From the NCBI RefSeq assembly GCF_014235765.1, contig NZ_JACMYH010000001.1, positions 558,001-622,000 of the forward strand: 64,000 nt of DNA, read 5' to 3'. Each line of letters opens with the position of its first letter. The stretch's first letter is position 1. The notes under the pieces were generated by a model. It had not been told where the DNA came from, did no database searches, and saw nothing but the letters and a program-made list of their open reading frames with translations. The translations under genes were made by a program, and so were the position numbers. This document shows, piece after piece, positions 28,537 to 38,400 of the stretch. This stretch comes from Pseudomonas baltica. GTDB taxonomy: Bacteria; Pseudomonadota; Gammaproteobacteria; Pseudomonadales; Pseudomonadaceae.

Positions 28537-29298
28537 ATGAACACTCGAAAGGCCCTTGCCACGCGCACCTCGTTGACGTGCCTTGCCGCCCTCGCCATCG
28601 CGGGCTGCGCCGGCAATAACAGCGCATCCAAGGTAGACGCGCCCGGCGTACCGGCCACAGCGCTGACCAAGACCCTGGACGCTGGCGCCAACGCGCTGCA
28701 GTCGCGCCCACCCATCGATGAGTTGAACGCCTACCTGGATGGCTTTCATTTCTACAATGGACACCCCGGCGCGCAGATGGAAGCCCATCACTATTGCGCC
28801 ATCCTCAATGAAGAAGTGATTCAGTGCGTCATTTATGACGGTAACGTCAAGGATGCAAAACTTATGGGCGTCGAATACATCATCAGCGCCGGGCTCTTCG
28901 CCACACTGCCCACGGCCGAGAAAGCGTTGTGGCACAGCCACGTCCACGAAGTGAAGTCTGGCCAACTGATAGCGCCGGGCATTCCCGCGCCGGCCGAACA
29001 TGCCCTGATGGAAAAACTGGTGAACACCTACGGCAAGACCTGGCATACCTGGCACACCGATCTGGACAAGCAGCTGCCCCTGGGCGTACCGCAACTGATG
29101 ATGGGTTTCACCGCTGATGGGCAGATCGATCCGGCGCTGGTGCGCGAGCGCGACAAACGCTTCGGTGTCGACAGCGACAGCAAGAAAGCGGCCCGCGCCG
29201 ATATCCCCGCGCCGGCAATAGACCCAGGCGCCGACGCCTGGAGCAAGGGTCGCGTCATCCAGATCCAGGACCCCACCGGCAGCCGTCACGCGCATTGA
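28537..29298 (+). CDS. OBAP (DUF1264) family lipoprotein
   Basis: A 253-residue protein with a lipoprotein signal peptide whose lipobox is LAIAGC (Cys near residue 25), followed by NNSAS. The body matches the oil-body-associated protein family: LDGFHFYNGHPGAQMEAHHYC, a VIYDGNVKDAKLMGVEYII stretch, and WHSHVHEVKSGQL. Bacterial members are uncharacterised. ATG 28537 follows AAAAGGA. It is likely anchored to a membrane leaflet. Confidence 0.82.
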   Translation: MNTRKALATRTSLTCLAALAIAGCAGNNSASKVDAPGVPATALTKTLDAGANALQSRPPIDELNAYLDGFHFYNGHPGAQMEAHHYCAILNEEVIQCVIYDGNVKDAKLMGVEYIISAGLFATLPTAEKALWHSHVHEVKSGQLIAPGIPAPAEHALMEKLVNTYGKTWHTWHTDLDKQLPLGVPQLMMGFTADGQIDPALVRERDKRFGVDSDSKKAARADIPAPAIDPGADAWSKGRVIQIQDPTGSRHAH

Positions 29299-29321
29299 GC
29301 TTGCAAGTGCAGGCCGTGGCG

Positions 29322-29765
29322 TCAGAACGTGATACCCAGGTGCTGTCCGGCAAAAATGACCTGATCGAACCAGAACGCCTGATGAAGCGCGACGATCAGC
29401 CAGAACACCAGTTGATAGGACACCTTGCGCGTCTTGTGCCGGAACAGTTGCTGGGCGAGCAGCGCACCCGGCCAGCCGCCAAGCAGCTCGACGCCGTGCA
29501 GCAGTCTTTCCGGAATGCGCTGGCCCTGCACCGTGGCGCGGCGCTTGTCATGCCAGTACAACCCGGCCGCAAGCAGACTCATCAGGGCATAGACTGCCAG
29601 CAGCGCCGGGTGCCCGGCCAGTGCCAGGCGCAATACGCCCAGGAACGGCAACAGGCACAGCAGGATGAAGGCCGTAAGTTTCAGCGCCAGGAATCGCACG
29701 GGACGCTGCTGCCCGCCTCGCAGCGGTGACGGCGCCCGGCGCGACGCCGGTTCAGCCCTGCGCAC
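29322..29765 (-). CDS. DUF1294 family small membrane protein
   Basis: A protein of up to 147 residues with about three hydrophobic segments (near residues 26-50, 54-70 and 118-140). DUF1294 features are present: a Y-x-x-D-K-R-R motif (YWHDKRRA), [23 protein letters not shown], and KVSYQLVFW. Function unknown. The longest frame begins with GTG at 29765, overlapping the uppP stop by 14 bases; an internal GTG at 29699 (before [10 protein letters not shown]) is an alternative. It is downstream of uppP on the same strand and is probably co-transcribed with it. Confidence 0.8.
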   Translation of the reverse strand: MRRAEPASRRAPSPLRGGQQRPVRFLALKLTAFILLCLLPFLGVLRLALAGHPALLAVYALMSLLAAGLYWHDKRRATVQGQRIPERLLHGVELLGGWPGALLAQQLFRHKTRKVSYQLVFWLIVALHQAFWFDQVIFAGQHLGITF

Positions 29766-30585
29766 TGGACCAGTCGATCCAGCCGAACTGCCAGGTGGCC
29801 AGGATGATCAGGCCGAAGGCGATGCGGTACCAGGCGAACACCGCGTAGCTATGGGTGGCGATGAACTTGAGCAGGCCGCGCACTGCGATCATCGCGAAGA
29901 TGAACGAGACTACGAAGCCCAGCGCAAACACCGGGAAGTCCGCTGGCTGAAACAGATGGTGGAACTTGTAGCCGGAGTACACCGCGGCGCCGACCATGGT
30001 CGGCATGGCCAGGAAAAACGAGAACTCGGTGGCCGTCTTGCGCGACAGACCGAACAGCAGGCCGCCGATGATGGTCGAGCCCGAGCGCGAAGTGCCGGGA
30101 ATCATCGCCAGGCATTGGGCAAAGCCGACCTTGAGCGCATCGCTCCAGTGCATGTCATCGACGTGGTGAACCCGCACGGCATGTTCGCGCTTCTCGGCCC
30201 ACAGCATGACGAAGCCGCCAAGCACCAGCGCCACGGCCACGGTGATGGGGTTGAACAGGTATTCGTGGATCTTGTCGGCGAATATCACCCCCAGCACCAC
30301 TGCAGGCAGAAAGCCGATCAGCAGGTTGATGGTGAAGCGCTGCGCATTGCGCTGGGTCGGCAAGCCGGTGACGACTTCGAGGATCTTGCGGCGAAACTCC
30401 CACACCACGGCCAGTATCGCACCCAGCTGGATGATGATATTGAAGGCCATCGCCCGCTCGCCTCCGAAGCCGATCAGGTCGGCCACGATGATCTGATGGC
30501 CCGTGCTGGAGATAGGCAGGAACTCGGTCAAGCCTTCCACGATGCCCAGAATCAACGCCTGCATGGCGGTCCAAAAATCCATCAT
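29752..30585 (-). CDS. uppP: Undecaprenyl-diphosphatase (UppP/BacA)
   Basis: Dephosphorylates undecaprenyl diphosphate to recycle the lipid carrier for peptidoglycan and other surface polymers; integral inner membrane enzyme. At 277 residues it shows both signature loops: [18 protein letters not shown] near residue 18 and [17 protein letters not shown] near residue 160. About eight membrane segments are predicted. ATG 30585 (MMDFW) follows GGGGAA. Confidence 0.95.
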   Translation of the reverse strand: MMDFWTAMQALILGIVEGLTEFLPISSTGHQIIVADLIGFGGERAMAFNIIIQLGAILAVVWEFRRKILEVVTGLPTQRNAQRFTINLLIGFLPAVVLGVIFADKIHEYLFNPITVAVALVLGGFVMLWAEKREHAVRVHHVDDMHWSDALKVGFAQCLAMIPGTSRSGSTIIGGLLFGLSRKTATEFSFFLAMPTMVGAAVYSGYKFHHLFQPADFPVFALGFVVSFIFAMIAVRGLLKFIATHSYAVFAWYRIAFGLIILATWQFGWIDWSSAQG

Positions 30586-30824
30586 TCCCCCAATTGGACG
30601 CGCGCCTGGCGCGGTCCTGTCTGTTTAATAGAACTCATTGCCGTCGGGCCCCGCGATGCTATCAGAGCAGGTCGTGCAAATCCGCATGCCGGCGCCGTCG
30701 AGCGTTGATTGAGTTGAAGTTTCATCTTTACGGCAGGTCCACGGCACGCAACGCGCGCCGCGAGTGTGGCGCAGGTTACAATCCCGGCCTTCGATGCATT
30801 GCATGCACCTGCCAGGGATTGTCC

Positions 30825-31388
30825 ATGTCGCCTTTGGAATTGTTCGCCGCCACGCTGGGCGTGATCGCGGTGTGGTTGACCGTCAAGCAGAATTGGCTGT
30901 GCTGGCCGATCGGCCTGGTCATGGTACTGATCTATTCGTATGTGTTTTATGACTACAAGCTGTACTCCAACATGCTGTTGCAAGTGGTGTACGCGGGCGT
31001 GCAGGTGTACGGGTGGTGGCACTGGACCCGTGGTGCGGCGACGGCCAATGGTCGACCGGTCACGCGCCTGGCACCAGCGCCGCTGCTCGGCGGTTTGCTC
31101 ATCGGCCTGGTCGCAGGGCTTGCGCTGGGAGCGGCGATGGCCACCTGGAGCGACGCCAGCCAGCCGTGGCTGGACGCCCTGCTGACCGGCTTCAGCCTGG
31201 TCGCACAGTGGTGGATGGCCACCAAGCGCGAGCAGTGCTGGCCGCTGTGGATCGTCCTCGATGCGATTTTCGTCGGCTTGTTCGTGCATCAGGCGCTGTA
31301 CCTGACGGCAGGGTTGTACGCACTGTTCCTGCTGCTGGCGATTCACGGCTGGCACCAGTGGCGCAAGAGCGTGGCGGTGGCCGCATGA
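30825..31388 (+). CDS. pnuC: Nicotinamide riboside transporter PnuC
   Basis: A 187-residue membrane protein with about seven hydrophobic segments. PnuC signatures include QNWLCWPIGLVMVLIYSYVF, LYSNMLLQVVYAGVQVYGWW and, near the end, the paired helices around YLTAGLYALFLLLAIHGW. It imports nicotinamide riboside by facilitated diffusion, trapped by phosphorylation. The next gene, a NadR-like kinase overlapping by four bases, would do the trapping. ATG 30825 follows AGGGA. PnuT thiamine transporters look similar, but no TPP riboswitch is seen and the kinase favours nicotinamide riboside. Confidence 0.88.
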   Translation: MSPLELFAATLGVIAVWLTVKQNWLCWPIGLVMVLIYSYVFYDYKLYSNMLLQVVYAGVQVYGWWHWTRGAATANGRPVTRLAPAPLLGGLLIGLVAGLALGAAMATWSDASQPWLDALLTGFSLVAQWWMATKREQCWPLWIVLDAIFVGLFVHQALYLTAGLYALFLLLAIHGWHQWRKSVAVAA

Positions 31389-31912
31389 AGGTCGTGGTGC
31401 TGTGCGGGCCCGAATCGTCGGGCAAGAGCTGGCTGGCCGAACGCATGCGCGTGCAACTGGGTGCGGTGGTGGTGGGCGAATACGTGCGCCACTTCATCGA
31501 CCGCGAACAGCGTGACACCTGCTACGCCGACATCGACGCCATCGCTCGCGGCCAATTGGCCTGGGAAGATGCCGCCCGCCGCGCGCAACCGGCGTTGCTG
31601 GTGCTCGACACCCACTTGCTGAGCAATATGCTCTGGAGTGAGACCTTGTTCGGCAACCGCCCGGCGTGGCTGGAAACGGCGCTGCTGCAACGGCACTACG
31701 ACGCGCATTTGCTGCTCTCGCCAGAGGGCGTGGAATGGACTGCCGATGGCCAGCGCTGTCAACCCGAGCTGTCCCAGCGCCAGGCCTTCTTTGCCCAGAG
31801 CCGGGCCTGGCTGCTGGCCCATGCGCTGCCCTGCACCGTCATCAGCGGTGACTGGCGAGCGCGTGAAACACAGGTACTGGCGAGCATTCGGCATGTTCTG
31901 GACCAACCCTAG
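31385..31912 (+). CDS. NadR-like ribosylnicotinamide kinase-type ATPase
   Basis: A 175-residue P-loop protein. Walker A is GPESSGKS at residues 8-15, matching the NadR kinase domain, followed by a GEYVRHFID block and LLVLDTHLLSNMLWSETLFG (Walker B region). It corresponds to the C-terminal kinase domain of NadR alone: the DNA-binding and adenylyltransferase domains are absent. It likely phosphorylates nicotinamide riboside brought in by PnuC to NMN. Translation is coupled to pnuC through ATGA. The stop is 7 bases from the convergent regulator's stop. Confidence 0.8.
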   Translation: MKVVVLCGPESSGKSWLAERMRVQLGAVVVGEYVRHFIDREQRDTCYADIDAIARGQLAWEDAARRAQPALLVLDTHLLSNMLWSETLFGNRPAWLETALLQRHYDAHLLLSPEGVEWTADGQRCQPELSQRQAFFAQSRAWLLAHALPCTVISGDWRARETQVLASIRHVLDQP

Positions 31913-31919
31913 CGTGCGC

Positions 31920-32849
31920 TCAGCGCATGTGGTGTTTGTGCAGCAGGCGATACAGCGTCGGGCGTGACACGCCAAGCACCCTGGCCGCCGTGCTCAGGTT
32001 GCCGCCATGGCGCAACAGCACGTCGCCCAGTGCCTGACGCTCGGCGCGGTGCTTGTAATCCTGCAGCGTCCCCAAAGGCGCAGCGACCAGGGTCTCGGTG
32101 CCCAGCCCCAGGTCCCCGGCTTCGATCTGGTTGCCGTGGGCCAGTGCCTGGGCCTGGCGAACCCGAGTGGACAACTCACGGACATTGCCCGGCCAGTCAT
32201 GCTCACCCATGGCGATCAGCGCCTCCTGGCTGAACGGGCGATGGCGCCGACCGTTCTCGCGGCTGTAGCGTTGGGTGAAATGATTGGCCAGCATGGCCAG
32301 GTCGCCGTAGCGTTCGCGCAACGGTACCGCGACGATCTCCAGCACGTTGAGCCGGTAGTAGAGATCTTCACGCAGCTGCCCCTTGCGCATGGCGCCTGCC
32401 AGGTCGCTGTCGCTGGTGGCCACCACGCGCACGTCCACCTCGCCTGAGCCCTTGCGCTGCAGAAACCGCAGCAGTTGCTCCTGGATGTCCAGCGGCAAGC
32501 CATGTACCTGCTCGAGCAGCAAGGTACCGCGATGGGCGGCTTGCAGCACGCTGCCGGACAACGGGTGCACATTGGTCTCGCCACAGCCAGGCGCGAAGAG
32601 TGGCGTCTGGCCCGGGCGGTGGGCACGGGCCTGGCAGTCGAAGACGATGAAGGGCTGCAGTCGGCGCGCAGACTGCTGGTGCAGTGCTCGGGCGATCAAC
32701 TGCTTGCCGGTACCCGCTTCACCCCGGATCAAGACCGGGGAATCGGTGGTCGAGAACTTGTTGATGAGCTTGTACAAGTCGCGCATGGGCTGACTATCGC
32801 CCAACAGTCCGCAAGGCTCGCAGGGGTAGGCATTCGAATTCACAGGCAT
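31920..32849 (-). CDS. Degenerate sigma-54-type AAA+ regulator with Fis HTH
   Basis: A 309-residue protein with no N-terminal sensory domain; the AAA+ domain starts at about residue 14. Walker A is intact (GEAGTGK, residues 43-49), as is the arginine-finger region REDLYYRLNV (160-169) and the GEHDWPGNVREL block. The GAFTGA loop that contacts sigma-54 is not recognisable between residues 80 and 100. Walker B reads LLLEQ (110-114) rather than the usual LFLDE. A Fis-type helix-turn-helix ends the protein (LSTAARVLGVSRPTLYRLL). It therefore may act without sigma-54, like other GAFTGA-lacking family members. Target genes are unknown. Confidence 0.85.
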   Translation of the reverse strand: MPVNSNAYPCEPCGLLGDSQPMRDLYKLINKFSTTDSPVLIRGEAGTGKQLIARALHQQSARRLQPFIVFDCQARAHRPGQTPLFAPGCGETNVHPLSGSVLQAAHRGTLLLEQVHGLPLDIQEQLLRFLQRKGSGEVDVRVVATSDSDLAGAMRKGQLREDLYYRLNVLEIVAVPLRERYGDLAMLANHFTQRYSRENGRRHRPFSQEALIAMGEHDWPGNVRELSTRVRQAQALAHGNQIEAGDLGLGTETLVAAPLGTLQDYKHRAERQALGDVLLRHGGNLSTAARVLGVSRPTLYRLLHKHHMR

Positions 32850-33060
32850 GGCCTTTCCTTGCTGGGACGTGTTCGGGAAAATACATCAAAAACAGCGGCT
32901 TGCAAGTTGTGCCAAAACGGTAACGGAAAATTGACGTTTAACCCCTTCGGGCTGGTCATGGATCGTCGTCGCGCGACATTGGCGCGTCAGCGATACGTCT
33001 CGCGGAGCCCGCGCGACGCCGGTGTACAATCGCCGCTTTTCGGTATCGGCAAGGATGAGC

Positions 33061-33753
33061 ATGAACGCGTTCGATTGGCACCGTGTGCTGCTGGGTGATG
33101 TCAACACGGGGTTTCTGGGCGAGGTGGTCGCGCGTACGCTCATGGCCTATGTGGTGGTCTTCCTGTTTCTGAAAATCGCCGGACGGCGCGGGGTGCGCCA
33201 GCTGTCGCTGTTCGAGCTGGTGGTGATCCTGACCCTGGGCTCGGCGGCTGGCGATGTGACCTTCTACGAGGACGTACCCGTATTGCCCGTGTTGGTGGTG
33301 TTCCTGGCGATGATCATCTTGTATCGCCTCACCACCTTTTTGACCGAGCGCAGCGGCCGCTTCGGCGAATGGTTGGAGGGCAAGCCGTTTCTGATCATTC
33401 GCGACGGTGTGTTCGAGCTCAAGGCGCTGCAGAGCGGCAACATCACCCATGCCGAGTTCCTGATGGAACTGCGCCTTCGCGGCGTCGAGCACCTGGGCCA
33501 GGTGCGGCTGGGTATCCTCGAAGTGAATGGTGACGTCAGCCTGTACTTCCACGAACGCGAGGATGTGAAGCCGGGGTTGTCGATCCTCCCGCCCGAGCAT
33601 CGGGAGTCGCTGACCACGGCCGATCGCGAGGACCTGTATGCCTGCGAGTATTGCGGCCACCTGGAAACCCTGGTTCACCAGCAGGCGCTGCCCTGCCCGC
33701 GTTGCGACAATCCGGTGTGGAGCAAGGCGCTCTGCAATCCACGGGCGGCCTGA
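33061..33753 (+). CDS. DUF421 (YetF/YcaP) membrane protein with C-terminal zinc-ribbon-like tail
   Basis: A 230-residue protein. Three membrane helices lie at about residues 20-42, 48-65 and 72-92, then the cytosolic DUF421 domain (GKPFLIIRDGVF, NITHAEFLMELRLRGV). Residues about 195-225 add CEYC...CPRC, a two-CxxC arrangement typical of a zinc ribbon or rubredoxin-like knuckle. ATG 33061 follows AAGGA at five bases; an ATG at 33055 overlaps that site. YetF-family proteins are linked to spore and envelope biology in Bacillus; the role here is unknown. It ends 2 bases from the convergent VWA gene. Confidence 0.82.
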   Translation: MNAFDWHRVLLGDVNTGFLGEVVARTLMAYVVVFLFLKIAGRRGVRQLSLFELVVILTLGSAAGDVTFYEDVPVLPVLVVFLAMIILYRLTTFLTERSGRFGEWLEGKPFLIIRDGVFELKALQSGNITHAEFLMELRLRGVEHLGQVRLGILEVNGDVSLYFHEREDVKPGLSILPPEHRESLTTADREDLYACEYCGHLETLVHQQALPCPRCDNPVWSKALCNPRAA

Positions 33754-33755
33754 GG

Positions 33756-34487
33756 CTACCGGCGCGGCAAGTCGTCCAGATGCTGGTACTCGGCGTTCAG
33801 CGCCGCGGCCAGAGCGCGGGCGCGACCCAGCCGAATCGGGCCCTTCTCCATGTCCACCAGCAATGCCGGACAGGCCATTGGCACCGCGCCGTCCAGTGAC
33901 TTCAGACGCCCGTCGGTGAACACCAGGCAGCGTTGTGCTTCCTGGGGGTGCTGGCCTGCGCGTTGTTGCAGCCATTCGCGAGCCTGGTCCAGTGCTGCCA
34001 GCAGTGGCGTGCCGCCGCCTGCGCCCAGCTCGGCCAGCCAGGGCTGCAACGCCGCCGAAGCCTTCAAACCGTGACATTGCCAGGCCGGCCCGGTGCCGCT
34101 GGCGGTGAGCAGCGCCAACCGGGCGCGTTGCCGGTAGGCGTCGTCGAATACCTGGGCCAGCACGCCCTTGGCCTCGGCCAGGGCGCCATGTCGGCGGGTC
34201 GAAGCCGACGCGTCCACCACTATCAGCCATAGCTGCTGGGCGGCACTGCGACGCTGTTGCCAACGCAGGTCGTCACGTTGGCGCGGCCGCCCCTGCAGCA
34301 GGGTAGCCGGCCAGTCGACCTTGCCGGCCGATGCCGCGCGCGCTGCGCCTTGCCGCCCTTGTTCGAGGTTGCCCTTGCCGGGCCGAGCATCCGCCGGGCG
34401 CGGACGGATGCTCAGGGCTTTTTTGGCCAGCTCGGCACCGTGCGCCGTTCGCCCACCGGAACGGCCTGCGCCGGCATGTCGCCCCAC
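33756..34487 (-). CDS. VWA-domain chelatase subunit (ChlD/BchD C-terminal-like)
   Basis: About 243 residues, mostly a von Willebrand A domain with a MIDAS motif: VVDASASTRRHG, then GGGTPLLAAL and VFTDGR. It resembles the C-terminal integrin-like domain of magnesium chelatase subunit D, without the AAA domain. The upstream part is Arg/Pro-rich. The start is uncertain; GTG 34487 is the most plausible in-frame start and overlaps the 3' end of the chlI-like gene by 76 bases. Position at the end of cobW-cobN-chlI suggests it is the third cobaltochelatase subunit. Confidence 0.75.
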   Translation of the reverse strand: MGRHAGAGRSGGRTAHGAELAKKALSIRPRPADARPGKGNLEQGRQGAARAASAGKVDWPATLLQGRPRQRDDLRWQQRRSAAQQLWLIVVDASASTRRHGALAEAKGVLAQVFDDAYRQRARLALLTASGTGPAWQCHGLKASAALQPWLAELGAGGGTPLLAALDQAREWLQQRAGQHPQEAQRCLVFTDGRLKSLDGAVPMACPALLVDMEKGPIRLGRARALAAALNAEYQHLDDLPRR

Positions 34488-35419
34488 TGGCCTTGACCGG
34501 GGTCGGAGGGTTGCGCGGCGCTGGCAGCGGGCGGCGGTGGCGGTGTTGCGCTGGACTCTGGCGGCCGGCTCGCCTGGCGGCGATGGCGCAGGGCGAACTC
34601 GGCAACCGCGTCGACGTCTTCGTCGAGGATAGCGTCGCCGCCGCGCCAGGCCGCATGGGCGCGCGCCGCGCGCAGCCAGACCAGGTCGGCGCGCAGGCCG
34701 TCCACGCCTTCGGCGAAGCAACGGGTGGTGATCGATTCAAGCGCCTGGTCGCTCAGCGGAATCGACTCAAGACGCTCCCGCGCCTGTTGGCAACGCAGCC
34801 GCAGGGCCGCCTGCGCGGCAGCCCACTGCGCGCAGAACGCCTGGGGGTCGCTGTCGAATGCCAGACGGCGGCGAATGATCTGGCTGCGTTCGGCCGGCGC
34901 GGGCTGGCCATCCAGGGCAACGTTGAAGCCAAAGCGGTCGAGCAGCTGCGGACGCAACTCGCCTTCCTCGGGGTTCATGGTACCGATGAGCACGAAGCGC
35001 GCGGGATGGGCGTGGGAGATGCCATCGCGCTCGATGCGATTGACGCCGCTGGCAGCGACGTCGAGCAACAGGTCGACCAGGTGATCGGCGAGCAGGTTCA
35101 CCTCATCCACGTACAGCACGCCACCGTCGGCTTTGGCCAGCACGCCTGGCGAGAAGCGTGCCCGCCCTTCGCCCAGCGCCGCTTCCAGGTCGAGCGTGCC
35201 GACCAGGCGGTCCTCGCTGGCACCCAGCGGCAAGGTCACCAACTGGCCACCGGCGAGCAGATCGGCAAGCCCGCGCGCCAGGGTGCTCTTGGCCATGCCC
35301 CGTGGCCCTTCGATCAACACGCCACCGATGCGCGGATCGATAGCGGCCAGACACAACGCCAGTTTCAGCGAATCGGCGGCGACCACGGCGGCCAGGGGAA
35401 AGTGCAGGGTGTCGGTCAT
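34412..35419 (-). CDS. AAA+ chelatase ATPase (ChlI/BchI-like), probable cobaltochelatase subunit
   Basis: A 335-residue MoxR/ChlI-type ATPase. Walker A is GPRGMAKS, followed by a VLYVDEVNLL Walker B and LIGTMNPEEGELRPQLLDRFG, the sensor-1 and arginine-finger block diagnostic of ChlI. The tail (about 285-335) is Pro/Gln-rich and low complexity. It should power metal insertion by CobN. The start at ATG 35419 (MTDTLHF) follows GAAGAG; an ATG at 35440 overlaps the cobN end. It replaces CobS of the alpha-proteobacterial enzyme. Confidence 0.85.
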   Translation of the reverse strand: MTDTLHFPLAAVVAADSLKLALCLAAIDPRIGGVLIEGPRGMAKSTLARGLADLLAGGQLVTLPLGASEDRLVGTLDLEAALGEGRARFSPGVLAKADGGVLYVDEVNLLADHLVDLLLDVAASGVNRIERDGISHAHPARFVLIGTMNPEEGELRPQLLDRFGFNVALDGQPAPAERSQIIRRRLAFDSDPQAFCAQWAAAQAALRLRCQQARERLESIPLSDQALESITTRCFAEGVDGLRADLVWLRAARAHAAWRGGDAILDEDVDAVAEFALRHRRQASRPPESSATPPPPPAASAAQPSDPGQGQWGDMPAQAVPVGERRTVPSWPKKP

Positions 35420-35432
35420 TGCAGGGATCTCT

Positions 35433-38400
35433 TCAGGCATCTTCTTCGGTATCCAGCAGCAGGTCTTCCACGGCTTGTCGGTAGTCGCCCGGTTCAGCCC
35501 ACAGGCCTCGCAGCTGAGCCTCGAGCAGACGCTCGGCCATGTCGCGCAGCGCCGCCGGATTGTGCTCCTGCAGGAAACTGCGGGTGGAAGGATCCAGCAG
35601 GTAGGCGTCGGTGAGCAACGCGTACTGGTGATCGTCGATCAGGTGCGTGGTCGCATCGAAGGCAAACAGGTTGTCGACTGTCGCGGCCAGTTCGAACGCG
35701 CCCTTGTAGCCGTGCCGCTTGACCCCTTCGATCCACTTCGGATTGGCCGCGCGGGCGCGCACCACGCGGTTGAGCTCTTCTTTCAGGGTACGCACGCGCG
35801 GCACGTCTGGCTGGCTGTGGTCGCCGTGGTAACTGGCGGTCTTCTGCCCGCCCAGGGTTTCCGCAGCGGCCAGCATACCGCCCTGGAACTGGTAGTAATC
35901 GTTGGAATCGAGCAGGTCGTGCTCACGGTTGTCCTGGTTCTGCAGCACGGCCTGGACCTGCCCCAGGCGCCGGGCGAAAGGAGCGCGCGCGGCGGTTCCC
36001 TCGTCGTCCGCACCGTAGGCATAGGCGCCCCAGTTCAGGTAGGCCTCGGCCAGGTCTTCGCGGGTCTGCCACAGACGGCCGTCTATGGCCCCTTGCACCC
36101 CGGCGCCATAGGCACCGGGCTTGGCGCCGAAGATACGCCAGCCCGCCTCGCGGGCGGCCTGCTCGGCAGGTACGCCCTCGGCCAGCAGTTGCGCCTGTTC
36201 GGCACGGACCTTGGCTGCCAGCGGGTTGAGATCGTCGGGCTCGTCGAGCGCCGCCACGGCCTGCACGGCCGCATCGAACAGGCGCAACAGGTTGGCGAAG
36301 GCATCACGAAAGAACCCGGACACCCGCAGGGTCACGTCCACCCGCGGGCGATCGAGCAGGCTCAATGGCAGAATCTCGAAATCGTCCACCCGCTGGCTGC
36401 CGGTGGCCCACACCGGGCGCACACCCATCAGCGCCATGGCCTGGGCGATGTCGTCGCCGCCGGTACGCATGGTCGCCGTGCCCCAGACCGACAGGCCCAG
36501 CTGGCGCAGGTGATCGCCATGGTCCTGCAGGTGCCGCTCGAGAATCAGGTTGGCGGAGGCGAAGCCGATGCGCCAGGCAGTGGTGGTCGGCAGGTTGCGC
36601 ACGTCCACGGAAAAGAAGTTGCGCCCGGTGGGCAACACGTCGAGGCGCCCGCGGCTGGGTGCCCCGCTCGGCCCGGCGGGCACGAAACGGCCCGACAATG
36701 CGCTGAGCAGGCCGTGCATTTCCGCGGGTCCGCAGGCATCCAGACGCGGTGCCACGGTGTCGCGCAGGTGGCCCAGGATGAGTTGCACGTCGCTCCAGCC
36801 TTCGCCCAGTTCCAGCGGACCGGTCAAGGCCTGCTCGATCAGCTGGGCGGCATACAGTTCGAGCCGTTCGCGGCTGTCGCCGGCACTTCGCCAGGGCTCC
36901 TCGCTGATCGCGGCCAGGGCCGTCGGCCGTGGTCCGTCCCAGGGTGCGCCGAGGTCGCAGTCGAGCGGATCGAAACCCAGCTCGAAAGCCTTGGCCAATG
37001 CTCGCAGCACACTGGCCTGGGCGCCGCGGCCGTCGCCCCGAGGAATGCGCAGCAGTGCCAGCAGGGTATCGGCACGCAGGCGACCCTGGGGCGACTCGCC
37101 GAACACGTGCAGCCCATCGCGTATCTGCGACTCCTTCAAGTCGCACAGGTAGGTGTCCAGGCGCGGCAGCCACACCGCCGCTTCGGCACCCTCGGCCATC
37201 TGCAGCTCGTGATCGATGCGGGTTTCGCGCACCAGCGCCAGAATGTCCTGTTCCAGGGCCTGGGCGCGGCGCGGGTCGAGCATCTGCGCGTCGTAGTACT
37301 CGTCGGCCAACAGTTCCAGATCGCGCAGCGGCCCGTAGGTCTCGGCGCGGGTCAGCGGCGGCATCAGGTGGTCGATGATCACCGCCTGGGTGCGCCGCTT
37401 GGCCTGGGCGCCCTCGCCCGGATCGTTGACGATGAACGGGTAGATATTCGGCATCGGCCCCAGTACCGCATCGGGCCAGCACTGCTCGGACAGCCCGACG
37501 CCCTTGCCCGGCAGCCATTCCAGGTTGCCGTGCTTGCCCACGTGGATCAGCGCATCGGCGCCGTAGGTGTGGCGCAGCCAGAAATAGAACGCCAGGTAAC
37601 CATGGGGCGGCACCAGATCAGGGTCGTGGTAGACCGCGCTGACGTCCACCTGGTAACCGCGCGCCGGCTGGATGCCGACGAAGGTCAGGCCCATGCGCAG
37701 ACCGGCGATCATCATGCGGCCGTTACGGCACATGGGGTCGGCACCTGGCTCGCCCCAGCGCTCGCGCACGGCGGCTTGATTGGCCGCCGGCAGCAAGGCG
37801 AAGGCGGCGAGGTAGTCGTCCAGCGCCATGCTCTGGGCACAGGGGCGCAGGTCCAGTTGCTCCAGATCGTTGGTCACGCCGCCGAGCAGCAGGTGAATCA
37901 GCGCCGTACCGCTGTCGGGTAGATCGGCCACCGGATAGCCCTGCTGCTGCATCGCGCGCAGGATGTTCAGCGCCGCAGCCGGAGTGTCGAGGCCTACGCC
38001 GTTGCCGATTCGGCCATCGCGGGTCGGATAGTTCGCCAGCACCAGGGCGACACGCTTGTCGGCATTGGGCAGGCGCGCCAAAGCGGCCCATTTGCGCGCC
38101 AGTTCGGCGACGAAATCCATGCGCTCGACATGCGCCGTGTAGCACACCACGTCGCTCTGGCTGCGCTCGTTGTGCCAGGCCAGGTCCTTGAAGCTGATGG
38201 CCCGGCTGATGATGCGCCCGTCCAGCTCCGGCAAGGCAATGTGCATGGCCAGGTCGCGCGCGCCCAGACCCTGCTCGCTCGCCTGCCACAATGCCTGGTT
38301 GTCTTGCGCGCAGATGGCCTGGATCACCGGAATGTCACGGCGAAACGGCCGCAGGTGCGGTGCTTCCGGGCTGGACTGGGCAAAGCCGGTGGTGTTGAGA

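Noticed and set aside
30586..30824. A riboswitch (TPP or NAD type) ahead of pnuC
   Set aside because: None of the conserved boxes could be found in this gap.
34488..34721. Upstream Arg-rich part of the open frame containing the VWA gene
   Set aside because: It lies out of frame inside the ChlI-like coding sequence and has the composition of a shadow frame.
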